Source: Hermodice carunculata (taxonomy: Eukaryota > Annelida > Polychaeta > Eunicida > Amphinomidae). Taken from it: DNA of 64,000 bases. The position numbers and the translations under genes were made by a program. The notes below the pieces were generated by a model, which made no database searches, was not told the origin of the DNA, and saw nothing but the letters and a program-made list of their open reading frames with translations. The stretch is from positions 18,358,781-18,422,780 of the forward strand of contig OZ026626.1 of NCBI GenBank assembly GCA_964020975.1, given 5' to 3'. Below, in pieces: positions 34,738-49,224 of this stretch (position 1 is its first letter; each line of letters starts with the position of its first letter).

Positions 34738-34921
34738 TACAGTGAAACCTGTTTTGAATGACCACCCCTAGGGCAGGCTGGAGAGTGGTCACATAAGGCA
34801 GGTGGTCTCTCAATGGAGATGCAATACCATGGGAAAGATAGCAAAAGGGACTTTGCAAATATGGTCTTAAAAGGCAGGTGGTCTTTAATTACAGTGGTTT
34901 CTCAAAACAGGTTTCACTGTA
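34738..34921. mobile_element. TA-type MITE, intact ends
   Basis: TACAGTGAAACCTGTTTTGA at the left, TCAAAACAGGTTTCACTGTA at the right, apart from one base. TA on both sides supports a TA target. The core holds AAAAGGCAGGTGGTCTTT. Confidence 0.9.
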
Positions 34922-35094
34922 TATGTGCACACGTGTGTGTTTTTCCCCATTGTTTAATAAGAGAAACTTAGCTGCAGCAAAAGCAAAAATCAAAATTTAG
35001 TTTATAAAATTAAAAATGGACATACAAACAAACAGGAACCAGGGCATTCATGGAAACATGGAAATAAATTTACCTGTTTAAGCAAATAGGAATA

Positions 35095-35315
35095 CTTGTA
35101 CTGTAAACGTACTTGTTTTCACACATGTAAATTTTCATGGATATTACATGTTGGCTGTTGAAATGAAGTTCGAATTTGACTGTTCTTGACATAGTTCCTG
35201 ATAAACCTATGTTAAAATACTGTTTCATTGTGTTTATATTTTTATACTTTTATGCCATCAGTGAAATAACAAAAATAAAAATACATTGGTATAAAGTGAA
35301 TTTCCAGTACATGTA
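35095..35315. mobile_element. MITE-like repeat, GCCATCAG family copy 2
   Basis: The left outer end is TACTGTAAACGTACTTG, the right GTGAATTTCCAGTACATG. Inside is ATGCCATCAGTGAAATAAC. Confidence 0.65.
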
Positions 35316-38042
35316 CTAGATATGTAGCCATGGAAATAATGAAGACTTCAACAATAGACCACCTTTGAAGGTCTCTGCTTTGAAGGTCTCTTCTCATGGA
35401 ACCAGATAAAATGCAACAGATGGGAGATTAACTGAAACTTCAAAGGGGAATAAAGTCCAGATTAATTCTTTTGAAGCTTCATTAATTGTCACAGTAAATT
35501 AACACGTGTACACGGGTCAGTTGTCTTATTGTCTGTAAGGACACGATTATCTCCAACACCTTTGCCTGTCACCTCTGTGACCTGGGTTTGTGTCTGGGGC
35601 AGGAGAGCAAGCACGACAGTGGGCCTGCCACTCTGACTATGCATAGTGGTTTTCTCGGAGTCCGCCAGTTTTATCCACTTCGCAGTAAAGGAAGGAAGTG
35701 TGCACAGATATCTCTGCCATGGAAAAGGGTTAACATAAACTTGGCTTGATTCACACTCCATGCAAAAGGTTAAACGTGAGCCAAAACGTTGACGTGCTGG
35801 TTAGGTACTTACAAATGATACCCCAATTTATGCTAGGTGGTCACAGGATTGTGTGTACCACTACATACATGTATTTAAGCAAATGGCATGTGCCTGTGCA
35901 TGGTTTAGCAGATTTTAGGACCCTTGTACGTGCGTGTCTGGCTTGGATGTAAAGTGCTGAAGAGTTTGGGGTGACAGGTACTGAATATGACTCAAAATTA
36001 ATAACTAGCCAGATGAGTTCAGTCTTGTCCGTGCGTGAAGGAAGAATTGGTTGTAGAGTCTGCGATATCCAAGTACATACAGGTGCAGCCAGGCAGGACA
36101 TTGTGTCTCGACATGAGAATTATTGGGTGAGGGAATAGGATATTTCTGAAAAATATGGCAACATGAAAATAGGGGGTAAAAAAGAAAATAAAAATATTAA
36201 GGTAAACATGGACCCGGCATACATGCACAGGTATTGAATTTGTCCAAGAAGTACCTATCAGTCCTTGAGTGAAGTATGTACATGCAGTAGCTTTGCTCAA
36301 CTATTAAATTTCCTGTTGTTGTCAAACGCATGTGACAGTAATACCATAATCTGTTGGTTCATGTGTTCAGCGTGATTGACGGAAAGAATATTGACATTAT
36401 AATTTCTTGATGTAATGGTCAAATATTTGTTAATGTAAAGTTGATTGGTCAGGCTTGTTTGTGAAGTTCTTGATACTGATGTAATATATCCGTTTATCTT
36501 TCTCAAGCTTCTAGAAGTCACTTCTAATTCCTCTGTTTTCAGTCCTGTCGTGATACAAACACGAATACAGAGGTGTTTTGTCCCACCGGTGACCCTCATT
36601 TGAGTCGTGTTTATGTGAGCAAATGAGAGTCCGGACAGGACAAATTGAAGGAAATGACTTTATTCTGAATGAATTGATATAAATAAACAATCAGGTAACG
36701 ATTGCTATTGGGACGCTACATATTTACGATTCATCAATTTGCATTAGTGGAGTGTTTATCTCGCTTGACACAGCGTCCAGAAGTTTTAAAAAGTTCAGTC
36801 ATGTGTGATAAATAGACTTCTTCATTGTGTGGTGTTAAGCTCAGCTCTGCTGGGGGCATTTTCTATTCATTATTTCTGACAGATAGTCAATAAGTTTCGT
36901 AAGATTGTGAAAATGTTCCTGGCATTGAGATTAGCATCAATGCATACATCATTCATTCTGAAAGGATCTACGCATATTACAATCAGACTTGAAGTTGTCC
37001 ATCTGTTTGGTCAGTGAATCTTGTATCAACCATGATTCAAGCCTGAAGCTTCACATCAAGGAACATTTTGAAGCAGGTAATTGTCTGAATACTGGAATAG
37101 ACCTATTATCTTTATATTTTGTGAGACTAGGACAGACCAGTTATCCATAGAAATTTAATACTTGTGACCATGAGAGACTACTGATATTTATATATTTGAA
37201 ATTATGATAGAAATGCTAATCTATGAGTTGAGACCAGAATAGACAACATTATGTTTATATTCTTTACAACTAAGACAACAAGTTATCATAGCAGGGTACA
37301 TTTACATTACTTTAGGCTTGGAAAGAAAATTACTAAAGGAAAGTTTTCAAGTTGGGAGTGGACCTTAACTTAAATTTTTTAACCAAAGGGACACTGAAAA
37401 AAACTGTGCAACCTCTAATTTGGAATTTAGAATTAACTGTGACCCATGTTTTAGCCAATTGTGAAAGCAAAAGTTGCTTGCTATATGCCCCCCCCCCACC
37501 TCAATTATTACACTGATATATGACACCACAGGTACATTTATATATGATAATGAAGACATAATTACTGGAATGTGCAATTTTGCATGACTTGTACCTCATT
37601 CAGATTTTACTGATTTGTCTATTGGGAGCTAGCTGGCTTTCTGTGGGCAAATAAGTAACACCTATAATGTCCCTGACAATCTGTGTGACTGTTCTAATGG
37701 TACTGGTGTTAATTGATTCTTTGTGCAGGTTTCCAGATGATTTGATCGATGTCTACAGAAAACATAAACAATTAATGAGATTTGCCATGTCAGTATGATC
37801 AACATGAATGGACTTATTGTGTAACATTTAACAGAGGGCTTTTTAGCCTTATAAGGGAGGCTTTAGTGTCTGTTAGCTGGGCATTTTGTTACGTAATGCA
37901 TGCTACCTGGTTTGTGTATATATTTAGTAGCTGAGTGACACATTGTGGGTATTTGTATTTTATATTTTACATAACAACCAGAGCAGAGTTCTCAAATGTA
38001 CTTCAGAGAAATGTTCCCTGTGTATTGAAATGCAGACATATG
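35316..38042. other. 2.7 kb repeat-poor block
   Basis: Almost no recognisable repeats except a small TA-type scrap near 35355. A 90-codon (35489-35761) and a 100-codon (36297-36599) minus-strand frame have no family features. In an otherwise element-packed window this is where conserved non-coding DNA would be sought. That is inference. Confidence 0.4.
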
Positions 38043-38249
38043 CAGTGTTGCCAACCTGCCAAACTTAAAATCCGGGAGATAAAATGTAAAAGTACGGGAG
38101 GTTGATAAATTAATATGAAATATAGAAGGGAAATATTGATGAAATTCCGGGAGGTGACTCAAAATTGTCAAAAATCCACACTTTTTCAAGTATTTTCAGC
38201 ATAAAATTCCGGGAGTCTCCCGAGGAATCCGGGAGGGTTGGCAACACTG
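38043..38249. mobile_element. hAT-like MITE with CAGTGTTGCCAACC ends, copy 2
   Basis: CAGTGTTGCCAACCTGCC to GGGTTGGCAACACTG, 207 bp, flanked by CATATG on both sides. CATATG is itself a palindrome, so the inverted symmetry extends to AGACATATG...CATATGTCT. Clearly related to the copy at 31019. Confidence 0.88.
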
Positions 38250-41392
<3,143 letters not shown>

Positions 41393-41790
41393 GGTTCGAA
41401 ATTAGCGGGTGTCTAGGTGCCCGGGCAACGGGCAACATTCATTTCTTTCCGGGGTAACTTTATTTCCTTAGCTGTTTTCCCGTGGGCCAACTTTCTATCT
41501 TCAACAGAACATGTCATTTCCAGCAATTGTGGCAACATTAAATACTGTGAGTTCCCAGAATCTTTTTTGTTTGTGCGGCAATGGTGTTTTCATAGTGGTG
41601 ACAAATATAGCTCTTGTGTACAAGTCTTTGCTCATTTATAATTGCAACATTATGAACGTCTGTGTCTTTTGACGAGCTAACTCATATAGTGGGAAGCTGG
41701 GCAACTTTCTGGAGGCTTGGGCAACTTGCAACAATGCTGTGGTTGCCCTGGGGCAACTTGGGAAAAAAAAATTATTTCTACCACTGGATA
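41393..41790. repeat. GGGCAAC-rich repeat with CAGGGTTCGAAATTAGCGG end
   Basis: CAGGGTTCGAAATTAGCGGG looks like a hAT-type terminus. The interior repeats GGGCAAC several times near 41432, 41699, 41711 and 41752. No matching right end was found, so it may be partial. Confidence 0.4.
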
Positions 41791-41849
41791 TTTTGGAGAG
41801 AACGGATTGTGTTGTGATAGAGAGGCTTCACTGTACCTTCATACTTGGA

Positions 41850-41900
41850 CCCCCCCACACCCACACACACACACACACAGCTCAGGCGCACGCACGCACA
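41850..41900. repeat. (CA)n and (GCAC)n microsatellite
   Basis: CACACA run followed by GCGCACGCACGCACACA. Confidence 0.85.
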
Positions 41901-42030
41901 CAAGTGTGACTGTAAGCCAGGCTGACAGTTGTGTGATGGAGATAGGCACACCATCTGTGGCAGTCAGAGTCAATGTTGTTGGTTTAGTGGAGGTGGGAAG
42001 AGCAAACAGCTGTAACTTTAAAGCTGCACT

Positions 42031-42389
42031 GTCACCTGAGGTGTCAGTCATGAAGATGCTACATTGACCCTTGTAATCAGCTGTCTTTCAACTTTTAACC
42101 CTTTGTGATAGTGTACTGTCAAAGGCCTGGCTAGTGGTTTTTGCATTGCCTGCCAAGGCATACTGCAGGTGTTGGTGGAACAGAAAAGTTGAGTTTTTCC
42201 AGCTGTCTTTAACGAAAAAAAACCTGCAGAAAATGTGTGTTCTTTGTTTTTTGTTTTGTTGTCATTTAGGGGAAATTTTCATGGTTTTTCCAATTCAGGC
42301 ATTGAAATGAAATTTAAAGTTCACAATTTTTGTACAGAGAGAGAGATAAGGCATGCTGGCTCTAGTCACCTGAGGTGTCAGTCATGAAG
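42031..42389. repeat. 25-bp direct repeat bracketing 309 bp
   Basis: GTCACCTGAGGTGTCAGTCA plus ATGAAG... runs identically for 25 bases at 42031-42055 and 42365-42389. The bracketed part has no inverted ends I can see. Confidence 0.6.
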
Positions 42390-43779
42390 GTTTTGCGGGA
42401 CTTGTTTCGCCCTTCGTTAGACTCACCAAGCACGTCCTACGACTGTGCAAGTTCTGATGGAAGAGTTGGCACAGGGCCTTTTTGATAAGGCAAAGGTTAC
42501 ATTGCATGAAAAAGGAAAACATTACGTTGCTAGTCACATTTGTCAATGTCATCAACAAGAGGTGACTGACATTTACATATTCAAAGCTGAGAGGGACAAT
42601 GTTACTCTTGATATTTTTCCCACAAGAAATAAGCAGAAATTCTATGGAACTGTTCAAAACTAAAGCTACTACCCCAATCAGCGTTTCCATTAGAAATTTT
42701 TTCAGAGGGTCCAAACCTGAAAGAGAGTCAAATTTTTAGCTATATTGTGCAAAATTAACGAACAAAATATATGAAGTTGAGACCCTTAACAGAAACCTTG
42801 TCAATGTTTGAAGGCTGACCAAGCACCAACATATGGTTCCACACTTTATGTTAGGGATGGTTCAACATTTTCATCATTTTTGAATTAGTACTTACAGTAC
42901 GCAAGGGGGGAGGGGGTTAAATGGGTCTGTACACTTTCACAGAATATGGAAAATGATGGTCAATTTTTGGCCTGTTTTGTGCAATTTTGCTATGATTTTT
43001 ATGGGAAATCATCATTTTTAAAGTACTAATTTGGGGGGAGGGAGGGGGGTCATGAAATTTAGTACCTTAAGTACTAATTCAAAAATGATGATAATGTTGA
43101 ACCATCCCTTACACAACAAAAAAAAAAAAAATGAAAAGTACAGTTGCCTGGGGAGCATGCAGACTACTTACGAGGTGTCAATGGCTTTTACCCTTGGTGG
43201 AAGAAAGACTTGTTATGCAGGCAAAACATACAGTCACTAAACTGAAATTTTTTCTTCATTTCCAAATGCCTCAGGCACTAATTACAGATTATATCATTGA
43301 TACCTACTGACAGCACCTGCTACTCTTTTATGTACTCCTTAGTCCCCAACTTTTTGAAATTTCTCTGGCAGGACGTGCCACTATGATTGATCAGAAATAT
43401 TTATGACAGGAAGTTAACATGATGTTGATGAAATAAATCAAATTATACATCACACGTTCACATTTTTTTCAAAACAAATTAATATTTAGACACCACCAAT
43501 TAAAATTAAAGATACTGTTCACGAAAAACCCTGTTTGGTTGGTGAGGGGTTAAAGCATATTGCTCCTAAGGTTAAGTGGGAGTAGATGTTTTAAGTATTG
43601 ATTTATAACTGGTGCAACTAATAGAGACAACATCTGTGCCCCAGAGATGAGAACAAACATTTAAGAGCTTTCACATGTGCATTTTTGGAGGGAGAATGTT
43701 GCATGTGATTAGCAAATGATTATACTTTGTGGGGTATTGTCAAAAGTACATCTCAGTTTCCTGCTTTTACTGCCAAATC
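42390..43779. other. unique sequence
   Basis: Contains a 72-codon plus frame and an overlapping 110-codon minus frame at 42382-42714 without family features. Two inverted stretches (AAATTTAGTACCTTAAGTAC and neighbours, 42880-43100) around G-rich runs suggest a worn foldback. Confidence 0.35.
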
Positions 43780-44050
43780 AGCTTTGTTACCGTTATTTTT
43801 GGCACCCCAAGGGGCACCCATTATATTTTCCGTTTTATCTGTACTTCTACGACCATCCAGGATAGACTGGTTCTGTGAGTGGTTCACCATTCAGTCTGTC
43901 TACAATTTGTTTGTGAACACAATATCTCAAGACTTATGGGCCACCTGAAACTCAAATGTACGTCATTTGTACTTTGACACTATTTCTTGACTTTCTTGCG
44001 TCTTGGTGACCTTGACCTCATTTTGGAGGTCACGACCCACCTATCAACGC
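43780..44050 (+). repeat. composite repeat, CCCCAAGGGGCACC head
   Basis: The head CACCCCAAGGGGCACCC folds back. The body has TTTGTTTGTGAACACAATAT and GTGACCTTGACCTCATTTTG, followed by AGGTCACGACCCACC. It matches the unit at 15490. Confidence 0.65.
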
Positions 44051-44072
44051 TCTGCACTGAAGTGCCTCGAGT

Positions 44073-44364
44073 TTAACTCTTTCTCTGCCACATTTTGGAC
44101 CGAGTCAACATCTTTCCATGGCCCGCTTTGAACATATGTTGACCTGGACTATTATAACATATGTTGACCTGGACTATTATAACATATGTTGACCTGGACT
44201 ATTATAACATATGTTGACCTGGACTATTATATTCTGTATACTTGCAGGTATGCTGCTATGTAAATGAAAGGTCTTTTTACAAGAAGACAAATCTAGCACC
44301 CTTATTATAGTGTAACGCAGTTAAGTAGTTCGACTTCAGTCACCATTGGCACTGACACAGTTAA
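44073..44364. mobile_element. TTAA-type D element with tandem expansion in place of the hairpin
   Basis: TTAACTCTTTCTCTGCCAC to GGCACTGACACAGTTAA. The left palindrome arm GAGTCAACATCTTTCCATGG is followed by four identical 25-bp units (44131-44230) that contain GTTGACCTGG, the sequence normally found at the far edge of the palindrome. Confidence 0.85.
44131..44230. repeat. 25-bp tandem repeat, 4 identical copies
   Basis: Unit AACATATGTTGACCTGGACT plus ATTAT. No differences between the copies, so it is young. Confidence 0.98.
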
Positions 44365-44439
44365 AAAATTGCCAAAGCTTCAGGGTAACAAACAGTATTA
44401 CTGCAAATCACCTAAGTTTTGTTTGTATAAATTTTTGTT

Positions 44440-44705
44440 TTTAGCTCACCTGACGTGCTATTCAAGCTGAGCTTTTAGGAGGCTGAGTCGTCTGTCCGTT
44501 CACAATCACATTTTTGTAGTCTTCTCCAAAACCGTCAGCCAGATTTACTTCAAACTTGGTGGAAATGTACCTTGGGTGGGTCTGTACCAAGTTTGTTCAA
44601 ATGGCCATGTTCCATTGATTTTTAGCTCAGCTGACTTGGAAGTTGTCAGTCACCTGAGCTTTTGTAAGGGTGCACCATCCGTTCAGAGGTGGCACATGTC
44701 AGTAC
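44440..44705 (+). mobile_element. two successive composite-unit heads
   Basis: The first head (TTTTTAGCTCACCTGACGTG) is followed by one module fragment with AAACTTGGTGGAAATGTACC and stops at TTGATT. A second head (TTTTTAGCTCAGCTGACTTG) starts at about 44620 and runs straight into the RT fragment. A matching tail lies at 46150-46196. Confidence 0.65.
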
Positions 44706-45460
44706 AGTATATTAAAATATCTGGAGCTAAATTTGATAAAGGTAAGAGCAAAGGAATATCTTACATGAAGCAAGAGTGTGCTCAAATGATAGAATATGTT
44801 ATCAACAATGCATACTTTCGCTTTGGAACCAGTGTCTATTAACAAATAGTAGGCATACCAATGGGAACAGATCCAGCCCCATATATTGCCAACCTTTTTT
44901 TTTTACATTATTCTGAATCAAAATGGATGGAGGAATTGGCAAAAACAAACTTTACAGCTGCAAGAAGATCAAATTCTCACACAAGATTTATAGACGACCT
45001 GTGTGCTTTTAGCAATGGAGATGAAATAAAGGGAAATTAGATAAACATAGATCCCAAAGAACTAATATTAAATCTGGAAAATGAAAGTGATACAAAAGCT
45101 ACTTTCCTTGATCTGGATATAGAAATAAAGAACAACCAGTATGTAACAAAAATATTTGACAAGAGAGACCAGTTCAAATTTGATATTGTCTCCTACCCTG
45201 ATCTGACAGGAAACATTCCAGAGAAACAAACATATGGAGTTTGTATCAGACAAGTGATACGTATTGCTAGAAACACCACACTTTACATGTAGCAATTTTG
45301 TCAGTAGAGTCAGAACTTTGTTGCAAAAACAACAACGCAAAGGTTATAAAAAACAAGAACACAAAACTCTGTTGAAATGTTTGTAGAGATAAAACCAAAT
45401 ACCTAAAAAATACAACACTAACTCAAGAATATTAGCCAAACAATGTCAAGATGGAGCTTG
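44706..45460 (+). mobile_element. Penelope-like reverse transcriptase fragment
   Basis: The three-frame reading shows RT core motifs in order: YVINNAYFRFGTSVY, then GIPMGTDPAPYIANLFF (about 44852), RFIDDLCAFSNGDE (about 44983), ATFLDLDIEIKN, then FDKRDQFKFDIVSYPDLTGN and RQVIRIARNT. The FIDD box is the catalytic metal site. GIPMGT and the DKRD block are typical of Penelope-like RTs. The piece is broken in several places and lacks the N-terminal part and any GIY-YIG endonuclease. It is a dead fragment. The last third matches the fragment at 10771. Confidence 0.75.
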
Positions 45461-45771
45461 AAGTGACTAAGTGTAGTCCTCAAAGTGTTTAGAGTGGTAA
45501 GAGGGAAAGTACCGGGGGTAAAGTATACTTAATTCACCTATAGAATTTTCTCTAGTCCATCTCAAGTTGGAAAACCATGATCATACTCACTTTTTGCAGG
45601 ATTTCTTTCATTTCAACCGTCTTCCAGTATAGTGGAAGAGGTGGCTTCCAGCTCATACCTTAGTACACTTTACCTCATAAAACCTCTAGTCAACTGTATG
45701 GTGCTAAAAAATTGTATTACTCTTTACCGGTTTATACCAGTGTCGGTATGGTGGAATAGGGTATGAAGCTT
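45461..45771. other. unique spacer
   Basis: Nothing recognised between the RT fragment and the next TTAA element. Confidence 0.35.
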
Positions 45772-45901
45772 TTAACCCTTTCCCCCTTGAATTAAGACTG
45801 AGTCAACAGCTTTCCTTGGCATGGGTTGGGCACTAAGTGCCCATGCCAGACGACATTTGACCACCAGCTGGTTTTGGCCAGTTTGAGGGGGAAAGGGTTA
45901 A
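45772..45901. mobile_element. TTAA-type A element, internally deleted
   Basis: Both ends are intact (TTAACCCTTTCCCCCTTGAA and GGGGGAAAGGGTTAA). Only the left palindrome arm is kept; it jumps from GTGCCCATGCC directly to AGACGACATTTGACCACC. The total is 130 bp rather than about 239. Confidence 0.9.
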
Positions 45902-46196
45902 GTTTCAAAGGAGATGTCCATTGTCCGTCGTCTGTCCACAATTTACATTTTTGACTTCTTCTGCAAAACTCTCTTGTGTTATTATTTGAAAAGGCACCAT
46001 TGATTACTGTGTAAGTCAATGGGCATTACAATGCTTATTCACATTTTAATGAATTTTTCTTTAGGCAAATCTTAGAAATACTTCTAAATGTTATATGCAC
46101 TCAGCTAAAGCTCAACACAGGTTTATTCAGTTGTAACTTTGATTTTGTGAACAAGCTTAGGTCAGCTGAGCTTGGGCTGTTCACACAGCCTTCTAG
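45902..46196 (+). mobile_element. composite-unit body and tail
   Basis: GTCCGTCGTCTGTCCACAAT and GACTTCTTCTGCAAAACTC match the AGCTCAGCTGA family modules. The tail AGGTCAGCTGAGCTTGGGC continues into the hairpin GGGCTGTTCACACAGCC and TTCTAG. With the head at 44620 it may form one unit that now contains the RT piece and a TTAA element. Confidence 0.6.
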
Positions 46197-46370
46197 TATT
46201 TTGGTTCACATTTGAGAGGTCATAAATTTATGACTTTATGCTCCAAAATACACGTGTGTTGGAAAGGAAATAAGAATTGAATTCAGTCCTAGATGTATAT
46301 GGTGTGTGGAATGAAGCAAATTCCAGACGTGAAAGATTGCAGGTATAACTTTGCTCCACTCATAAATAAA

Positions 46371-46424
<54 letters not shown>

Positions 46425-46426
46425 AG
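46371..46426. repeat. (GAT)n microsatellite
   Basis: About 18 GAT units. The poly-Asp frame it creates is an artefact. Confidence 0.97.
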
Positions 46427-47049
46427 CTTTCTGAGGTGTTTCAAGCTGATAATAATAACAATAACAATAATGCTGATAATAATGTGGTTTTTTTTAGGTA
46501 AAGTAAATTGAAGTCATGCCAATATTGGTAACTATACTGAATGGCAGTCATGAAACAAACCGTATTTTGCTTATGTCTTATCGTATGCCAAGTGCAAAAC
46601 ATGCACATACTTACATAAATTCATACATGCATCCATCCATGCAGTAGTAGCTTGTTAACTTAGCTGTGAAATTTAATTAAGTGATGGCTGGCCTGGCTGT
46701 TATGGTTGATTTTATTAAAAGCAAAAGCTGATACTTGGTGACTCAGAACTTCTAATTCCATATGATGACTGGGAAAATCATGATTCCATGAAGAAGATTT
46801 AAATGATGAAATATTTGTTAGAGAGTTGAGAAAAATGATTATTCAGGTTAAAATTTGTTGCAATAAGCAGAGAGCTGAATAGTTTTGCTTAAGTGTCTCC
46901 ACGTTCGATTTACGTTTCACTAATAGCATTTACCTTAATGTGAATGTTACATGACAGATCACTTACATGAACTAAAATGGATAATGACACATGAAGTATT
47001 GAATGTCAAGCTACTGTGGTTTGACCACTGTGGCAAAAAGCCATAAAGG
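46427..47049. other. AT-rich unique sequence
   Basis: No gene or repeat end. Confidence 0.4.
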
Positions 47050-47221
47050 TACACAGTGAAACCCTACTTAAAAGGCCACCCTATGGTACAACTAAATTGC
47101 AGTCTGTCGAGACAAGTGGTCGCTCAGTAGGAGGTATAGATAATATGAACAGTACTAAATAAAGCATCGTGAAATGGTGGTCTTTCAAGGTAGGTGGTCT
47201 CTCAAGCCAGGGGTCACTGTA
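47050..47221. mobile_element. TA-type MITE
   Basis: ACAGTGAAACCCTACTTAAA to CAAGCCAGGGGTCACTGTA, with GGTGGTCTTTCAAGGTAGG inside. TA at both ends. Confidence 0.8.
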
Positions 47222-47299
47222 TATGTGAGTGATGGTCAGTCTAAGGACCAGGGATCCAGGTCACCACCTGTCTGGTTCCATGTGTTCCAGGTGTCCAGT

Positions 47300-47470
47300 T
47301 TTAACCATAACTTTCCCGCTCAAACTGATCAGGGGGCAAATGTCGTCTGCTTCAACATTGCTGTTGGAATTTTCTTGATAATTATGAAGGATTTTGAATG
47401 AGAAATGGTGGTAATTAAGACCTCTGAGGATGACAGGACCAAGGTCAACAGCTTTCTTGGCTAGTAGCAT
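47300..47470. mobile_element. TTAA-type A element, old partial copy
   Basis: AACTTTCCCGCTCAAACTG and AAATGTCGTCTGCTTCAAC match the type A right half. GGTCAACAGCTTTCTTGGC is one palindrome arm. The ends are not recoverable. Confidence 0.5.
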
Positions 47471-47965
47471 TCAGTGCACATCAAACAGCTCATGACCCTG
47501 TCATCATCCAAGGTGACCAGGTTAAAAGCTCTAATACCAGCAGTGCCAGAATAAATATCAATGAAGCATGGTTGACAAAGGTCAACCGATCCTACTATTT
47601 TGAGCAGATTTATTTTCAGCCACAGCCTGTGTGTGACTTGGCTGATGGATGACCAGATATTTCTGCTCATTTGCTGAGCAGAAAGAGTTTTGAGTCATTC
47701 TCCTTTTCAGAGGTATTTATCAAGAATGAAATTTTTGGTCAGATTGAAACTCTCCTAAGGTGTGGAGGAATGAAAAGTTGAAAACGCTTCATTCTTGTGA
47801 GGAGTTTTTTTAATTTTGTAATTGTCAAAGTATTCTCATTGACACATGCAAGTAAAATTAAGTGTAATGTTCTGCATGTTAACAGAAAAAAAAAAAAAGA
47901 CGATGGATAGGACTTTGATGTGAAAAAAAATGCAACAGTATCATAATAATATGAATTATTATATA

Positions 47966-48125
47966 TAGTGTAGCCTGGCTTTGAAGACCATCCAATAAAG
48001 ATGAACAAAGTGTGGTCTTCCAAGACAGGTGGTCTCTCATAGGAGGTAAATATGAAAATTGCCGCATAAAGGTCTGACAAAGGTAAACTTTAAAGGCAGG
48101 TGGTCTCTCATTAAAGTGATCTGTT
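47966..48125. mobile_element. TA-type MITE, worn
   Basis: GTGTAGCCTGGCTTTGAAGA, then GACAGGTGGTCTCTCATAGG and AAGGCAGGTGGTCTCTCATT. The family is clear but the ends are degraded. Confidence 0.65.
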
Positions 48126-48672
48126 AATGCTGCGGTTACTATGCATTCTTTTTGTAGTTCAGTCAGACATAGAGTATAATATATACATTTGCATACATGA
48201 TATAAACCAGTCGCTATATCTGGTGAAGTCATTGTGTGCACTGCTTTGTATTTCACTAGGCCCCTAGAGGGCATGAATATGAATAAAGCTTTTGTATTTT
48301 TGTATTAGGAAAATACAAAGGTCTACTCCTTTGAGAAATCAGCTGATTTTTAATGCTAATACAATTTTCTCATATTTCAGAACTTTTGTGCCAGATAAAT
48401 GAGAGGTGCTTGAAAAAAGATAACATGGTGTTAATTAAAGTTCCCTCTTTATAATTTAGTTTGTTTTAACACGGTCTACGATGTAGATCCTTGTATGGGT
48501 ACCAGCATTATGAAGCCGAACACTGTGCACTTCAGAACAGATGAGTTGAATTATTTATGGAGTTTCACATCTTACTGGCAGGGTATTGTGAAAGTTTTAA
48601 CCCCTCATTCCTTGCATGGACCAAGTTCACTTCAACAGCTACCTTTGTGTGGAGGTAGGCATCTTAGGGGTA
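48126..48672. other. unique spacer
   Basis: No gene. A short ATAAAGCTTTTGTATTTTTG stretch near 48283 is AT-rich only. Confidence 0.35.
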
Positions 48673-48919
48673 TTAACTCTTTAAGTGCCAAATTTTGGAC
48701 TGAGTCAACAGCTTTTCTTGGAGCACATTGGGCGCATTGCACCCAAAGCATGCCGAGAAAAGCTGTTGACCTGGGGTATTCTCTCTGGCACTATAGGCAT
48801 ACTTGTACTTGAATGAAAGGTCTTTTACGAGGAATATGAGTCTGGGATCCTAACGATTATTCAGACTTGTCTGACTTAAGTAGATCGACTTAAGATGTGA
48901 TTGGCACTGAAAGAGTTAA
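48673..48919. mobile_element. TTAA-type D palindromic MITE, copy 2
   Basis: TTAACTCTTTAAGTGCCAAA to GGCACTGAAAGAGTTAA with clean TTAA. The palindrome at 48704-48770 is 67 bp with outer arms GTCAACAGCTTTTCTTGG and GAGAAAAGCTGTTGAC, centre GGGCGCATTGCACCC. Confidence 0.92.
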
Positions 48920-48953
48920 GGAAGGCTGTTGACCTGAACATGATATTTCCAGA

Positions 48954-49137
48954 TACAGTGACCCCCCCCCCTTATAAGGCCACCCCAAATGCAGCCAAAA
49001 AGTGGCCTTATAAGAGGGGTAGCCTCTCTTGAGGGGGAGAATAGAATGGAAATACTATACTTTCTGCACAAGAATGCTGGCCTTTCAAGAGGGGTGGCCT
49101 GTGGTAAAATGGCCCTTATAAGAGAGGGAGCACTGTA
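48954..49137. mobile_element. TA-type MITE, CTTATAAG subfamily copy 2
   Basis: TACAGTGACCCCCCCCCCTT to TAAGAGAGGGAGCACTGTA. The core has GCAGCCAAAAAGTGGCCTTA. TA on both sides. Confidence 0.85.
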
Positions 49138-49224
49138 CACTGTATATGTCTGCTCAACGAATATTTTCTCTGGCTCCGCAAATTTGAAATGAAAAACATT
49201 AAATGAGATGACATTGCTGATGCA

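Noticed and set aside
36297-36599. 100-codon minus-strand frame as a gene
   Set aside because: AT-rich codons, no poly(A) or splice context, no family resemblance.
41393-41430. GGTTCGAAAT as a tRNA T-arm (B box)
   Set aside because: No matching A box, acceptor stem or cloverleaf can be built around it. It fits a hAT-type terminus better.
42382-42714. 110-codon minus frame overlapping a 72-codon plus frame
   Set aside because: Neither shows family motifs or splice signals. Two overlapping frames on opposite strands are common by chance.
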